The notes below the pieces were generated by a model. That model was given only the letters and a program-made list of their open reading frames with translations, had not been told where the DNA came from and did no database searches. 64,000 bases of DNA from Isoetes taiwanensis. Its lineage: Eukaryota; Streptophyta; Lycopodiopsida; Isoetales; Isoetaceae. The stretch spans positions 1,071,358 through 1,135,357 of the forward strand of contig JAJEKV010000143.1 in the NCBI GenBank assembly GCA_021234155.1, read 5' to 3'. Of this stretch, positions 13,284 through 24,909 are shown one piece after another (position 1 is the first letter of the stretch; each line of letters opens with the position of its first letter). Position numbers and translations under genes: made by a program.

Positions 13284-14780
13284 ATCTATTGTTCTAAGAG
13301 AAATAGATACAATAGAAAAAAGGAATCACATTAGCTCATTGTTTATTAATTAAAGCAATGTTATTAGAACATTGAATCATTTACTAGAGGTTTGAGTCCT
13401 CCTATTTTATATTATAAAACCTTAGGTATTTTGGTGGAGGTCCAAGTCCTTGTATTTCATATTATAAAGCCTTTTAGCGCATTTGTATTTCTCGAGACGC
13501 ACTAGCCCCTCCGCCCTAGACTATCACACCAACCGTCTACAACTAATTTTTGTGCAAGTGATTACATCTCAAACTTAAGCTATAGGAATTCAACAACACA
13601 TCTAGACAATACTCTTACATCATATTGATACCATTCTTACACCATATCAATGAAATTCTAGATTAGCACTCTTGGTCTTGGCCATCCACCGGTCCAAACT
13701 TAAACCATAGAAACTGCATCGTACCCCCTGCATCAATGATCATATATGGCTATGATTTCTATAGGTGCCATATCTAGGTCTTGGAATTGTTGTTGATGCT
13801 TTACAAGATAAAAACAACAAAATGAAAACCAAGCAAACACACCCTCAGGCCACCGGAGGGCAACCCTCCGTGCGCAGCACCTTGTTTTAAGTAGCTTCAA
13901 AGTTAACCATTAATGCACTAGCCTATGGAAGCTACATTAATTGCACAATGCTAACATTAGCAGAATGATTGTGTGTTGCTATGTGCCATGGAAGATGCTG
14001 GTCCATTGCTAATGCATTTAGAGAATGTATTCCAGCCTTTAGATTTATTGAGTCAATTGCTATTACACAGACTGCAGCGTACATGCCTATTCATACAGCG
14101 TACATGCCTATTCATAGACAAGACATGCCAAATTTATATAGTAGAGAGAGACTGCAACATGGATGACGATGCTCTTCTATAGGCAAATTTACTATGAAGA
14201 ATTTGTTTACTAATTATCTAGTTTACTACAAACAACGATATGTCAAATTAGTCTCACCTTCTTGATTGGTCTGAGCAGTCAAAATTTTATATGTGAACAA
14301 AGTGTATCATAGCATTATATGTTAGTCAAAAGTTTATATGTGAACAAAGTGTATCATAGATGCTATATGTTACGATGCTCTTACTTCATTCTTCTCTTGC
14401 AGATATTATCATAGTACATTTTTTCTCTTGCAAATATTTCGTTCTTTAGGTTTGTGGCTTTCAATGTCTTCTGTTATTGATATCTGTTGGGGAGCGGAGA
14501 GGTCCACTTTCGCAATATGTGATATCATGCAAACATCAAGAATATCATCGCAACTTTTGTGTCTCTTACTGCTCACTCTGGAATGTAAACAGAATTACAT
14601 TTACGTTATGTTTAAACTAGAATGGCTATAGATTCGAAACATATTTGCTTAATTGCATTTGAGACTGTTAGGTTTGAAATAGAATGGCTATCTGACTCTA
14701 TATATTTGCTTATTAGCATTTGAGACCATCTCCAGTATTTAAGCATGTACATTTTCTTCCGTAGAAAATAATGTTTTGCA
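13284..14780. other. AT-rich intergenic stretch with short tandem repeats
   Basis: No supported gene is present. Two small tandem repeats can be seen. A 20-bp unit around GCGTACATGCCTATTCATA lies at about 14079-14118. A unit of about 50 bp (core TTATATGTGAACAAAGTGTA) occurs twice at 14280-14375. Reading frames here are short and without motifs. Confidence 0.6.
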
Positions 14781-14940
14781 ATGAATAGAATAGAATAGAA
14801 TAGTTTTTTTAACGTCCACGAAGACCAATAGGTCATGGGACCCATACAATGGGCTAGTACAATCATTACTACTAGGATTAAAAAACCCCTGCCTCGAAAG
14901 GTTTTCAAGGGAAAAACCTTTGCAGTAATGATGATACTAG
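14780..14940 (-). mobile_element. LINE 3' end fragment with ATTCT tail
   Basis: This 0.15-kb piece matches the 3' ends of the LINE copies at 10.9 kb and 16.2 kb. They share the stretch around GACCAAT..GGGACCC and the RGGTTTTTTAATCC-like block. On the minus strand it ends in a (ATTCT)n simple repeat of at least three units. It is an extreme 5' truncation, which is usual for target-primed reverse transcription. No coding sequence remains. Confidence 0.8.
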
Positions 14941-15435
14941 ACAAGCTTAGATAATGACTACTGAGGGCTCAGTAATTGCAGACGTTTATCTAGAACCTCA
15001 AGTATGTATAATGCCAAGTCATGCACAGATGGTGCGCTGAGGTCGAAAAATGATTCCGGACTATCTCAAAAGCAGGGCAACTCAGAAGAGTCAGAAGCGT
15101 GGCATGGTTTCAAAGATTGTCACAAAAATGGCTACAAATTAAATTTTGTCACAACCTTGACAATTAAAAGAAGAGTAAGATATACATCCAATATATGTCA
15201 TTTTGGGCATGTGAACCTAAGACTTACATATATTTTGATGTCTATGAAACTATAGTAAAATTTATTGACAGAGTATCATAACCACATAGTGCCATAGTCA
15301 AACAATAGTGCACACTTTAAGCACTAAGGAAAAGTGCAACCATCAATATTTGAATATCAAATGTTGTTGATATATTATTTGATTCGAGCCTAGGTATATT
15401 GTAGTGAGTGTCCCTAGCATCATTTTGACCAATAA

Positions 15436-15808
15436 ATGAGTCAAAGGAAGAGAAATGTTCGCGGCGGCGATAAATTCCAAGGCCGCCGCAATAAATTTCT
15501 TGTAAAGGTAAAGTTGGTTCACTATTATGACCAAACAAGGCCTTGGAAAAAAAGAGGTCAATTCAAGAGATTTAAAGGAGAAAAAATGCTTGAGAGTTAT
15601 CGAAAAGAACCAGATATACTGCTTGCAACAAAATAATAAAGGAAAACATCTACAACAATGGCGAGCCATAAAACCTATGGTAAAGGTTGTCATGAAGAAG
15701 ACAACAAGGGCCGAAGAGAAGAGAACCATGGGGAATATAGACCATGGAAGTTTTTGGAATTATTATAGCAAGCAAACATGGAGGACAATATGAACCATGG
15801 AAGAAGGG

Positions 15809-15839
<31 letters not shown>
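15436..15839 (+). pseudogene. Basic protein fragment followed by a 27-A tract
   Basis: Two overlapping plus-strand frames encode very basic sequence rich in Arg, Lys and Gly (MSQRKRNVRGGDKFQGRRNK at the start). The frame stops and shifts around 15640. The stretch runs straight into an uninterrupted run of 27 A residues at 15813-15839. Basic residues plus a terminal A tract on the coding strand suggest a retroposed transcript or a gag-like remnant. The A run could equally be a slippage-grown microsatellite. I cannot assign a family. Confidence 0.35.
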
Positions 15840-15842
<3 letters not shown>

Positions 15843-15844
15843 AA

Positions 15845-16180
15845 AGCCATCATCAGTTTTATCCTCTAAATCAGAAGAAAAGGAGTTTATTTGGTCCGAG
15901 AGTTGTTGGATGCTCGTATCCTTCCTTTTTTGTTTCATTCCTCTCTTTCCTTCTTTTCATTTTGTTGTGCGCAAGAAGTTAAAGGAAAATATGTCTCAAG
16001 AGTAGAAGAGGAAAGAGATTGTAGACGATTATCAAGTATTTAATTAAATCTAAACAATAAAGCAACATCTCAATGTAATGATTCCAACCTGATCATTCGG
16101 GTTGGAGATAAGGATCACTAATTTCTTCTATTTTTCATTTCATTGTTTGTAGTAAGCTAAAAGTAGAATTTGCTTGGAAA
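15845..16180. repeat. Dispersed repeat related to 35.1-35.8 kb
   Basis: Several strings here recur at 35180-35740: AACAATAAAGCAA, GATTCCAACC near GGAGATAAGGAT, and GAATTTGCTTGGAAAGCA. Order and orientation are preserved. Weaker matches lie at 22.5-23.1 kb (TTATCAAGTGTTCAAATAAA and GTTGTCGGATGCTCGG) and at 20.6 kb. The family has no visible coding capacity and may be long terminal repeat debris. Confidence 0.6.
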
Positions 16181-16194
16181 GCATGATTCAACCT

Positions 16195-17460
16195 AGATCT
16201 AAGGAAGGAAGGTTCTTTTATTGTCCGCGGAGGCCAATCGGCCTATGGGACCTAAATTACACGGGTGCAGCAAGCCGTTGCTACCGGATTAAAAACCCCC
16301 TTAGGAGGGAAAACCGCCGCAAAGAACAAGCCTCCCCGGCAGTTTGCACAAATATACATATATACATGAATTCCCGACACCTCGTAGGCGCCGGGCGAGG
16401 TGAGTCCGCGAGATCCAAAACCTTCGAGGTAGAAGCCAAGGGAATCGACCTGGCCAAGACCGAGTAGCTCATGCGGGGGGCGCACCGAGTCGCACTAAGA
16501 GAATGTAGCGAGCCCGGACCGACTATAGGCCGGATGCCCGAAGGCATGGCTTTCATCCTCAACAACCCCCAATGGGCAACACCGACAAAGCTCGTCCCCG
16601 GCGCTGCTCTCCAACCCACCCCCGCCTCAAGCCGAAGATGGTGGGCCCCGCCGGAATGGACGCTGATGATCCCCGCGCTTCTTCATGGGCAATCGAGAAC
16701 GCCAGCCTAGAGCCGTGGGCTCGAACCAGGTGGGGTTTATGTGCTATTTGTAGTATGCCACCTTTACCGCTCCAGAGCATGGTGGTCCCGTGAGCTTCCC
16801 GTGAAACAGAGTCCAAGTACCCCCTTTATCCCTATCCGCGCGCTTGGACGCACCCCATGTGCGTCTCACGTTCCAAATGCCACCCCGATCGGGCTCTCTT
16901 TGTCCTTCCAACAAGCTCCCCGAAGGTTATGGCTCACGCCACCCGCCAGCAAAGCCAAGTCGGAGCCGAAAGTGTCGCCTATGCCGCCACCTTGTGGAAA
17001 TAAACAATGTGCCTATCGAGGGTCGCATGCCGCAGGGACATGAATCTGTCTCCGCAACAAGATCTCGATATGGGCCGAGGCTTGACCCCAAGTGCCCGCG
17101 CCAAAAATGCCTTCTCGACTCGCTCTAAGTCATTCCAAGTCGCCAAAGACACCACTAGGCCCCACACCTCACCCCATGCATACAAGAACCGGCTCCACCA
17201 GCGTTCTAACAAATGTGACCGGTGGCCCTACCATACAAATACTGCGGACTATTGTTTTGCATTGTGTACAACGCCTTCTAACCTGCGGTCACCCGAAGGC
17301 GAATGGATGCATCCCAATACATTGAGGACGGAAATTCCACCCCCAGGTACTTGTAGCTGGGTGTGACCTCTACCATCTGCCCCTGATAAGTGAGCGCCGG
17401 AGGTGCTGGATGACGTGAGGAGGATATGAGGACCATCTTAGTCTTGGTCAGGTTCACAAG
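16195..17460 (-). pseudogene. Degenerate LINE copy 2 (3' half)
   Basis: This is the C-terminal half of the same LINE family as at 10.9-13.2 kb, on the minus strand. The clearest coding piece reads LERVEKAFLARALGVKP, then CGDRFMSLRHATLDRHIVYFHKV. This is the region after the RT palm in such elements. The 3' end shares the GACCAAT/GGGACC block and ends in a (CCTT)n-type tail at 16189-16200, unlike the ATTCT tails of the other copies. The 5' end is cut at about 17460. Many frameshifts mark it as dead. GC content is clearly higher than the flanks. Confidence 0.8.
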
Positions 17461-17789
17461 GCCCCCAAAATTGAATCAGTATGATTTTTTTGAAATGATT
17501 TATTAGTGAAAACCAAATCTTAAAATCATTACTGATATGTGGGCCAAAAAGTTTACAAATCATATTTGGTTATACATTATAGTTCATCAATACAATTCCA
17601 CGACGTGATAAAAGATCATTGTTTTTTATATGGTAGTAGAACATGATAGTTATAATTAGTCTTTATAACAACTTAAAATATATGATGTGCGTTATTGCTT
17701 AATATGTCTAGTTTAATAGAATGATTATCAATCCCATCTATCTTCCTTAGCATATACAAATGGTAATTTTTAGTGTCTATGATACGATG

Positions 17790-17922
17790 ATTTATAGTGA
17801 TTAATCGTAACAACATATGATAAATGTAATTGGTTTAGGTTTGCTAGTATGAGTTTATAGTGATTAATTGTAACAACATATGATAAGTATAGTTTGTTTA
17901 GATTTGCTAGTATGACTTTTTT
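17790..17922. repeat. Two-copy tandem repeat of about 65 bp
   Basis: The unit contains TAACAACATATGATAA and ends TTTGCTAGTATGA. Two copies stand head to tail with about ten differences. The surrounding sequence is AT-rich and noncoding. Confidence 0.75.
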
Positions 17923-17929
17923 TTTGCAT

Positions 17930-20900
17930 GATACCAAATGGTTAACCACTGCAATATTACCAAATAGTTTACCAGTATAATTTTACAACCTAATTTTGAG
18001 CTTATGATACTTAAAAGCATTGTATGACAATGCAGTAGAGGATTTAGGGAATTTTGTGACTACAATGGGAAGATGAACATGTGGGAGTTGAACCCACAAT
18101 TTTACCATGTGTTTCACAATACAATTAGATCAGATATAGTCATGTGGTATGTTCTTAAAGAGCCAGACACCTAAAAGAATGAGCAATTTAGAAGCCAAAT
18201 TTTTTTAGAAGCATAATCATTCCTAAACGTAATGAGCAAGATCACAGCTCCAAAAACCACCCTGCTCTTCGTTTGTAATCTGGCCCTGCCCTGCCCTGCC
18301 CTGCAAAACATGGAGGGAATCTGGTTGATGCGAAACATCCAAGATATAAAGCTCCGATGGCTTGCAAAACATCGTCAGACCATCTGCAAAATAACTCTAG
18401 AACATCTCTGTCATGGCTATGCCGCCCTGTCCTACCACTTCTGTAAAAAGAAACTATTACTTCCATAGAAAGAAACTATAATAATAACCCTACTGACCAT
18501 TCAAATGCCAAAACCTATTTTCTAACATCAACAAACATGGAAAGAAAGGAGCATTACCTAGTGTAATATGCAAGAAAGCCATTTGGCCCTGATAACCCCA
18601 ATAATAACCCTGGAAAAAGAAAGGTTCGGATCATACAGAAGAAGACAATAAAAATATCTTCCGGAGTCAAATGTGGTCTGCTCTAACAAATGGAAATAGA
18701 TAAGTAGTAAGGAATAGCCATGCAATCATGCCAAAGAATATCAACTAGGATCTAATCTTGAAATCTAATGCAACAAAACAAGATATTCAAAAAAGAAAAA
18801 ATCAAAGAAATAATAGAAAGCACTGCAAGAACTAAGCATAGATTTTATTGAGCTTCTCATGATTGAAGGACCTAAGATCCAGCTTGATAGCTTCTAAACA
18901 TCCATTGAAGAATGCCACAAAATAGTTTTTCACAAACAATAGTTTCTATTTGACATCTGTAAGAGGCTGCAATACCATAAGAAATACACAGAATCAATAA
19001 AACTTAGAAAAAAATTGTATACAAGAAAACTCGGAGCAAGGCCAACCTATTATCCTTTCATAGATCTAAAAGTTCTGTAAGGCAAAAACGCATCATAATC
19101 CGAAAATATTGCGAAAAGACCTGTGCAACAACCCTGCAAGAATATTGGAAGTAAGCAAGTGCAAAGGAACAAAACAAGATAATATAAAAGACCAGATACA
19201 TATCGTCCTAGAATGAATCACATAGCAGCTCTGCACATCGAATAGAAGTTTCTACTTCGAAGGTAGTGATTCTTTCATCCTTTTGCAGCTTCAGAAATAA
19301 TTTAATTTCATGAGCTATTTACTGGGCAATCATCTGTGGACTTCATAGTTTTGCTAGTAAGAGCTGAAAGACGCTGGCCAAATGCCTATACTCTGTGAAG
19401 AGCCTCGGAAAACTGCCATGCCTATGCTTGTTCTCAAAGAAGCATGTTATGCTATGGATCGACGTCCTTTAGGGCATATGGCCGCTGCTAAGTGGAGCAT
19501 GGCCACATCCGGCGAAGCCAAATGGGAGCTCTCAGCTCCACCACCACTGCCGCATTAGGAAAATGGAGGGAAATAGGGTTTGGGGCGTTATCAAGTAAGG
19601 AATTAAAAGAAAAATTAAAAAAAAAACCCTTTATATTTATGGGGTTGCTCCTGCAGTTTTTGAAATGGTCAAATTGCCTTTACTTTTTCTCTTGGAGCAA
19701 CGACCAAATGGGGGCACAGCTAAAAGAATCGATCTTGCTTCCGAAGTATGGTAGTTATATCTATAAGTTACGACAAATGCTACTCTCTGCAATATAACCT
19801 GCATTGAGCGCATTACAACATCCATTGAGAGCGAGAGCAGCCTACTCCACGATCTGATAAAAAAAACAGTATAAACATATCAATTACTCCGATCTCCATC
19901 AGACAATGAGCAATATGGCTCCGAAAAGTGGAGTTTCATCCATTAATAGATTTTAGAAAGATTGAAAAAAATCTCAGACGTGAGGTCACAAAATAAATCA
20001 ATTGTTGTACCCCAATGTATCAATTAGTAGATTTGTGAAAAACAAAACTGGATTTGGCGAATGAATTGGTTAGTTTTTTTAGCCCAGATCCCACTGTTTT
20101 TCATTTGAAACATCACCCGGGTAGAGATGTTTGATTGATAAGGTTCAAATGAACTATGAGAAATTGGAACTGGAGAAATAAAGAGCAACAACTTCTTCAA
20201 CAGCTCGAGTTATGATTCTTAATGAGGTTGTACTTTTTTAATATGGTGCTACCACATGGCACTTTCCTACACTAAAAATTTGGCTAGCCAAATTCGCATT
20301 ACATGTTTTCCCAGCTACAACACTAGTTTCTCTCTCCTCTCTATGGGCCTCTCCCACAAGGGCACAGTAACCTGCAACATACCTCCCAGACATTACTTGG
20401 ATGGCACACAATCCAAACCTGCAAGCACACGACTGCATTATTATAACGTGTAATTTATAAAAGGAATTTAACATAACTATTGAAGCACCTCTCACAGGAA
20501 TATATCAAACATGCATGGGCATAAAAATGTCACTCTGATGTCGTCACACTTTTTAAAATAGAGTACATTAGGCAATTGACCAATAGAATACTAAACTATA
20601 GGCCAAAGAACCATCATTCAATTAAATTTGGATTATGTCAATTCCAAAATCACGCCAACCTGCGGTTGTTGCCTATATGGCTTTTGTTTATTTTTTATCT
20701 TTTTTCCTTGAACTTGACAAATCGCATAAACATTGCAATTCCCATGAGTCGTTTCAGATGAGACTTGAAATATTAATGCTTGAATCATATTGTTAGAAGG
20801 CCCTTAATTGTTATCTCGGATATCAAGGCCCAATGTCAAATGTATTGATATTGATCTTGTCATAATCAATCAGTAGTATTAGCCCACTTTCTACCAGAAT

Positions 20901-21470
20901 TGGCAGATGTTCTCCTTTTGTATTTGTGAGGCTGAATGAATAAGTAATTTTCAGAAAAGATTTGCAGTCTCCTAGTTAGTATAGAGAACTCAAATTGCTG
21001 GAGGTTCATATCCCAATAGAGAGGTAATAGATTAGTATTGTGGCTTAGATTCTGAAGGCAACTTGGCCCCCCCAAAAATTGGAGCTGTAATTAAATTGGC
21101 CCTAGGTTTTGTTGCCAAATGGCATCCAGAAATCCGACATTTCTCTACAAGTCAATTCGGATCTGCCACAATACTCTCATCAGGTGCTTTAGTCTACTAA
21201 ATACTAACCACTGTTGCAAATGTTTGCTCCTCAATGTGCTGATGCATATTTGCCTAGCCCACGCATAAGAGCACCATCTTTCACCCACCACAGAATTTAG
21301 ACATGCAAACTCCTAAATCCTTCCCAGTGTTTTTCTAAGCAGTCTTTCGATTCATCGGCAAAGATTTTTGGCTTTTTAGATTCACTAGTTCATATCATCG
21401 GATCAAGCCATCAAACTAAGTTGATCCAAAGGCAGTAAGACCGGTTTATTCTCGAACCTTCTATGCCATC
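17930..21470. other. Intergenic stretch without a supported gene
   Basis: Short reading frames occur but none has a recognisable motif or splice-site support. A tRNA-like T-arm on the minus strand at about 18078-18094 (GGGTTCAACTCCC) was examined and not accepted. A match to the repeat family of 23.1 and 35.1 kb lies at 20606-20660. An A-rich run and small poly-T tracts are present. Confidence 0.5.
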
Positions 21471-21479
21471 CCACTTGCC

Positions 21480-22510
21480 CTGCCGCAAAGATGGCCTCTC
21501 AACTCGCATCCGCAACCGCGAACACTATGACTTGGCCTGGGGCTCGGCGCCGACCCTACACCGGCCTGGTCAAGCAGAATCTCAATAGGTCCTCGACTGT
21601 GAAATGTCATGCGCCCAAGGATCCGTGTGTATCTTCCGGTGAGATTCTCTCCCGCCTTCTTCCGACAGCCCCGAACTACTGTGTTGTGGCTCCATCGTCA
21701 AGGCCACGAGTCTCGGGTCGGGCGAGGGCATCCGCCCACCGGGCCGAAAGTGGCGATGCGTGATGATGGTGGTGCCATTGCATACCGCGGGGCCGGCATT
21801 CAGTTGACCAGTGACCCCGGATTGACGCCTTGTGTTGTTGGGCTGGCTGTGATTTCAGGCTGGGCGGCCGCATGAGCCCTCTGTCCTGAGCTCCTTGCAA
21901 GGCTTGGTACTGCCTTGCTATCTCGTGCAAGGCCGCTTATTGGTTCATGCGCCTGAGGTTCACCATTGCAACGATGACCTGAGCTCCCTGTGATTTCTGG
22001 GGCCCCTGTGCCAACTTTTTCTCCCAAGGGCGCCTGCTGTCACTGTTAACTTCCAAGGCACTCGCATCCCTCTGCCTTTGCAATGCAGAGGCCTCCCTCA
22101 CTCTAACCGAGTGTGGCCTCGACGCTGGCTGCGTGCCATGGGATTGGCCTCATCAACCTCGATGCGGGAGAGACGTGGATTGTAAGTGTGTCAAGCGCGC
22201 TCGCCCGTCCCCGCTATGTCTCATGTTGTCCGTGGTATCCATGCGAGTTTTATGTTCCTGCACCTCGCCGGCCTTGCCGTTTTTCGAGTGCACTGCTGGA
22301 TGCCGCCGCCCAAATCCCGCCGGTGCTTGGGTCTCCAACCCGTGATCTGTTGTTCGATATCACTAACCGTCATGCGCAACACGCGGGATGTTGCAGACTT
22401 CATCTCTGTTTCCAGCTCCGCAATGCGCACTATTGGCCTCAACCCTCAGATGGATGGCAGCCCAAGGTTCTCGCTTAATCCGAGGGGCCCCCCGAAAGCG
22501 TACCAACAAG
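21480..22510 (-). pseudogene. GC-rich coiled-coil retroelement-like relic
   Basis: This block is far richer in GC than the sequence on either side. The minus strand shows pieces of a helical protein: RIAELETEMKSATSRVLRMT then SDIEQQITGWRPKHRRDLGG at 22442-22300, and HEIARQYQALQGAQDRG at 21930-21880. Heptad-like spacing in the first piece suggests a coiled coil, such as found in LINE ORF1 or gag proteins. Frames are broken and no zinc knuckle is visible. The plus-strand frames look like shadows. The retroelement assignment is an inference from composition and helical character. Confidence 0.4.
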
Positions 22511-22519
22511 GACAAGATG

Positions 22520-23175
22520 GTTAACCAACAATTATCAAGTGTTCAAATAAATTCAATAACGCTCCAAGACATCAATCTAAGAGTCTCTATCGATTACAGC
22601 GTGTGGGTTTAGTTGCTTAGCTATAAAATGCACAAGGGGATTCACTCATGTATAAGGGGATATGCCATCCGGCAAGGCATGGGGTGACAAAAACCCCCTC
22701 AGATACGGATCTTTAAAAAGCAAATTTTGATCCCTTTCAACAAAAATTACCTAGGATAGTGCAAAAATACCGTAAAAAGGACCCCCACCGATCGTGATAT
22801 ATATACGAAAAATGGGTCCAAAACCCCCTTCCCCGCATGCAATGGGTTATGGGTTATACCAAAACTGCGGAAAACCCCTTGAAAAGCAAACCGCGATGGT
22901 GTTATGATACTCCAACCAAGCTAACAAAGCCCAGTTGCTTTAGATTGTTTACATTCAACTTGTTTATTATGTGGTTTTAAAACACATGGAATCTAAAGTG
23001 GATATTCTTTCTTTCTACCCAAAAATTAAAGGCATCATAAATTTCTTGGTAGGAGAGTTGTCGGATGCTCGGATAACCATCATTCAATTAAATTGGGATT
23101 ATGTCTATTCCAAAATCGCGCCGTATAAGCTATTTATTGACCATTATATTGAATTAACCACACTTTTGCACTGAG
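22520..23175. repeat. Dispersed repeat segment (family of 15.9, 20.6 and 35.1 kb)
   Basis: The string ACCATCATTCAATTAAATTG followed by GGATTATGTC occurs here at 23079, in a diverged form at 20612, and on the opposite strand at 35148-35178. The string AATTATCAAGTGTT at 22530 recurs at about 35480. An open frame of 67 codons lies at 22971-23174 but starts without ATG and has no motif. Confidence 0.55.
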
Positions 23176-24620
23176 TTCATTTTCGGGCTAGGAAGATGCA
23201 TTTTATGTTGAAATGCAAGGGCATCCAAATATTCGGTCCAAATGACCCATATTATGAAAGAATGTTGGCAATATAAAAGTAGGAAATTGCTTATTAATTC
23301 GCATAATCACCGACGACAAATCGAAAATCTAAACATTGAAATTGTAGTGTTTTACGAATAAATAACAAAGAAAGCAAGTTGCTACGTAACGTAGATTTTC
23401 ATAATCAAATCGCTGGTATGCCGATTTTATTTCCATAAATAACGATTATAGTGGAACATAAACTTTAAAACTAATCCAATCATCGCCGACAAAGGCCGCA
23501 GCGGTGCCGAGATCCTTTCGATCATGAACAAACCATGCTCGATTCCATATAAGATGGATTACAACATCAAAGGGATCGATAGAAGCTTTACGGATTCATA
23601 GCAACGACATCAAGCCAGTCCCGGGTTCTATTTCTAGCTCGCAAGGCACCGCAGAGGTCCGCGTGGTTCATCCGCGTAATAGAATGTGCCATAATAACAA
23701 GCGTATAGGCGGAAGCCGGGGCCGATGGTTTGCCAATTTCATGCATAATGTATTTATAGACACCTAAATTATTGACTCAGATATACATACAAATTATTGC
23801 AAGTATAGCAAACCATACACGAATATAAAAAGAACAATACGCATACGTAACCAATAATGCCGATATAAGAACACAATATATATTCGAAAGAGTTTGGTGT
23901 AAAGTATATTTCATATTCAAAACTTTTGAAAGTGTATTTCCCTATACATATATATATATATATCAAAAAGTTCCCTTTCTAGAACGATCTTCTAGGTCCC
24001 TCCAAATTTCCCCCGTCCGATTGTTATGGGTATAGTGTTTGTATCTCTTCGACCTTTTTCCTCAGAGCTATTTCTTTGCAAGATGTCGACAAAACGGGTG
24101 AAGTCATCTTTGTCAAAATCCTCGTGATGATAGGATGGTGGATTTAGTGATCGCGGACTGATTGAAGCAACACTTCAAGGCGCCATCATCAAACTATAAT
24201 GATGTCTTCCTTCTCCGAACGCCCAAGTCATCCATCATGTCGCCAAGCATTTCACAAATATTTTTTTACCCGTAGGATCCTTTGGGTTATTGAATGACTT
24301 ACATTTGCTCGATCCCAAACAGATGCCCAATCTCTATGTAACTCAGAACTACTCTCAAAACTTCCCCAGATATTTCTATTCTCCATCGACGACCAAATTG
24401 CACAACGAAATAAAAAGAAAGCTTGGTCTAACATCTCCTTCAGATACGGTCATGATATACCCATTTCAGATATGTCTCAAATGGTTTCGGCATACCATGA
24501 TAAAGGAAATTGTGCTTTAGGTAATGTTTTGCGAGCACTCCATTCAAATCGAACACCGTAATTTTGGAGGAAACCGATTAGGTCCAGAATAATAAAGCAC
24601 ACACTTGTGAGACAAGGAAA
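23176..24620. other. Intergenic stretch
   Basis: No supported gene. A short (TA)n tract lies at 23946-23963. Minus-strand frames at 23769-23966 and 24252-24434 are low-complexity or lack motifs. Confidence 0.5.
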
Positions 24621-24621
24621 A

Positions 24622-24751
24622 GAAATTGAAATCGCGCTTGGCGCGATTTTCAATTCTGCTGAATAATTGAAATCGCTACCGGGCGCCATTTTCAATTTCG
24701 CTTGAAGAATTGAAATCGCTACCGGCGCGATTTTCATTTCGCTTGAATAAC
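24622..24751. repeat. Three tandem palindromic units
   Basis: Three units of about 43 bp follow each other. Each has the form ATTGAAATCGC, a short GC-rich centre, GCGATTTTCAATT, so each could fold into a hairpin. They are linked by TTCGCTTGAA. The centres differ (CTTG, TACCGGG, TACCG). Related motifs recur at 26.8-27.0, 28.2-28.3, 29.7-29.8 and 30.3-30.4 kb. Confidence 0.85.
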
Positions 24752-24909
24752 ATACCTTTCTCGTTCCCCGCTCAACATCCGCAATGATGAGCTTACTCTA
24801 CTGCTTCGGTCCGCCGCCGGTGTCGCCCACATCACTTAGTGTTTGAACTATGGTTGATACTTCATTACTCTTTATGCTAACCCGACTCGAGCTTTCCTAA
24901 TCCACCGTA

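Noticed and set aside
15650-15938. Minus-strand frames with a long Phe run.
   Set aside because: The Phe run is the complement of the 27-A tract; not a gene.
18060-18150. Possible tRNA gene on the minus strand (T-arm GTGGGTTCAACTCCCAC).
   Set aside because: The T-arm and a 6-of-7 acceptor pairing can be drawn, but the distance between them is about ten bases too long and no good D-arm or anticodon stem forms. A degenerate tRNA-derived SINE is possible but unsupported, since no A box is visible.
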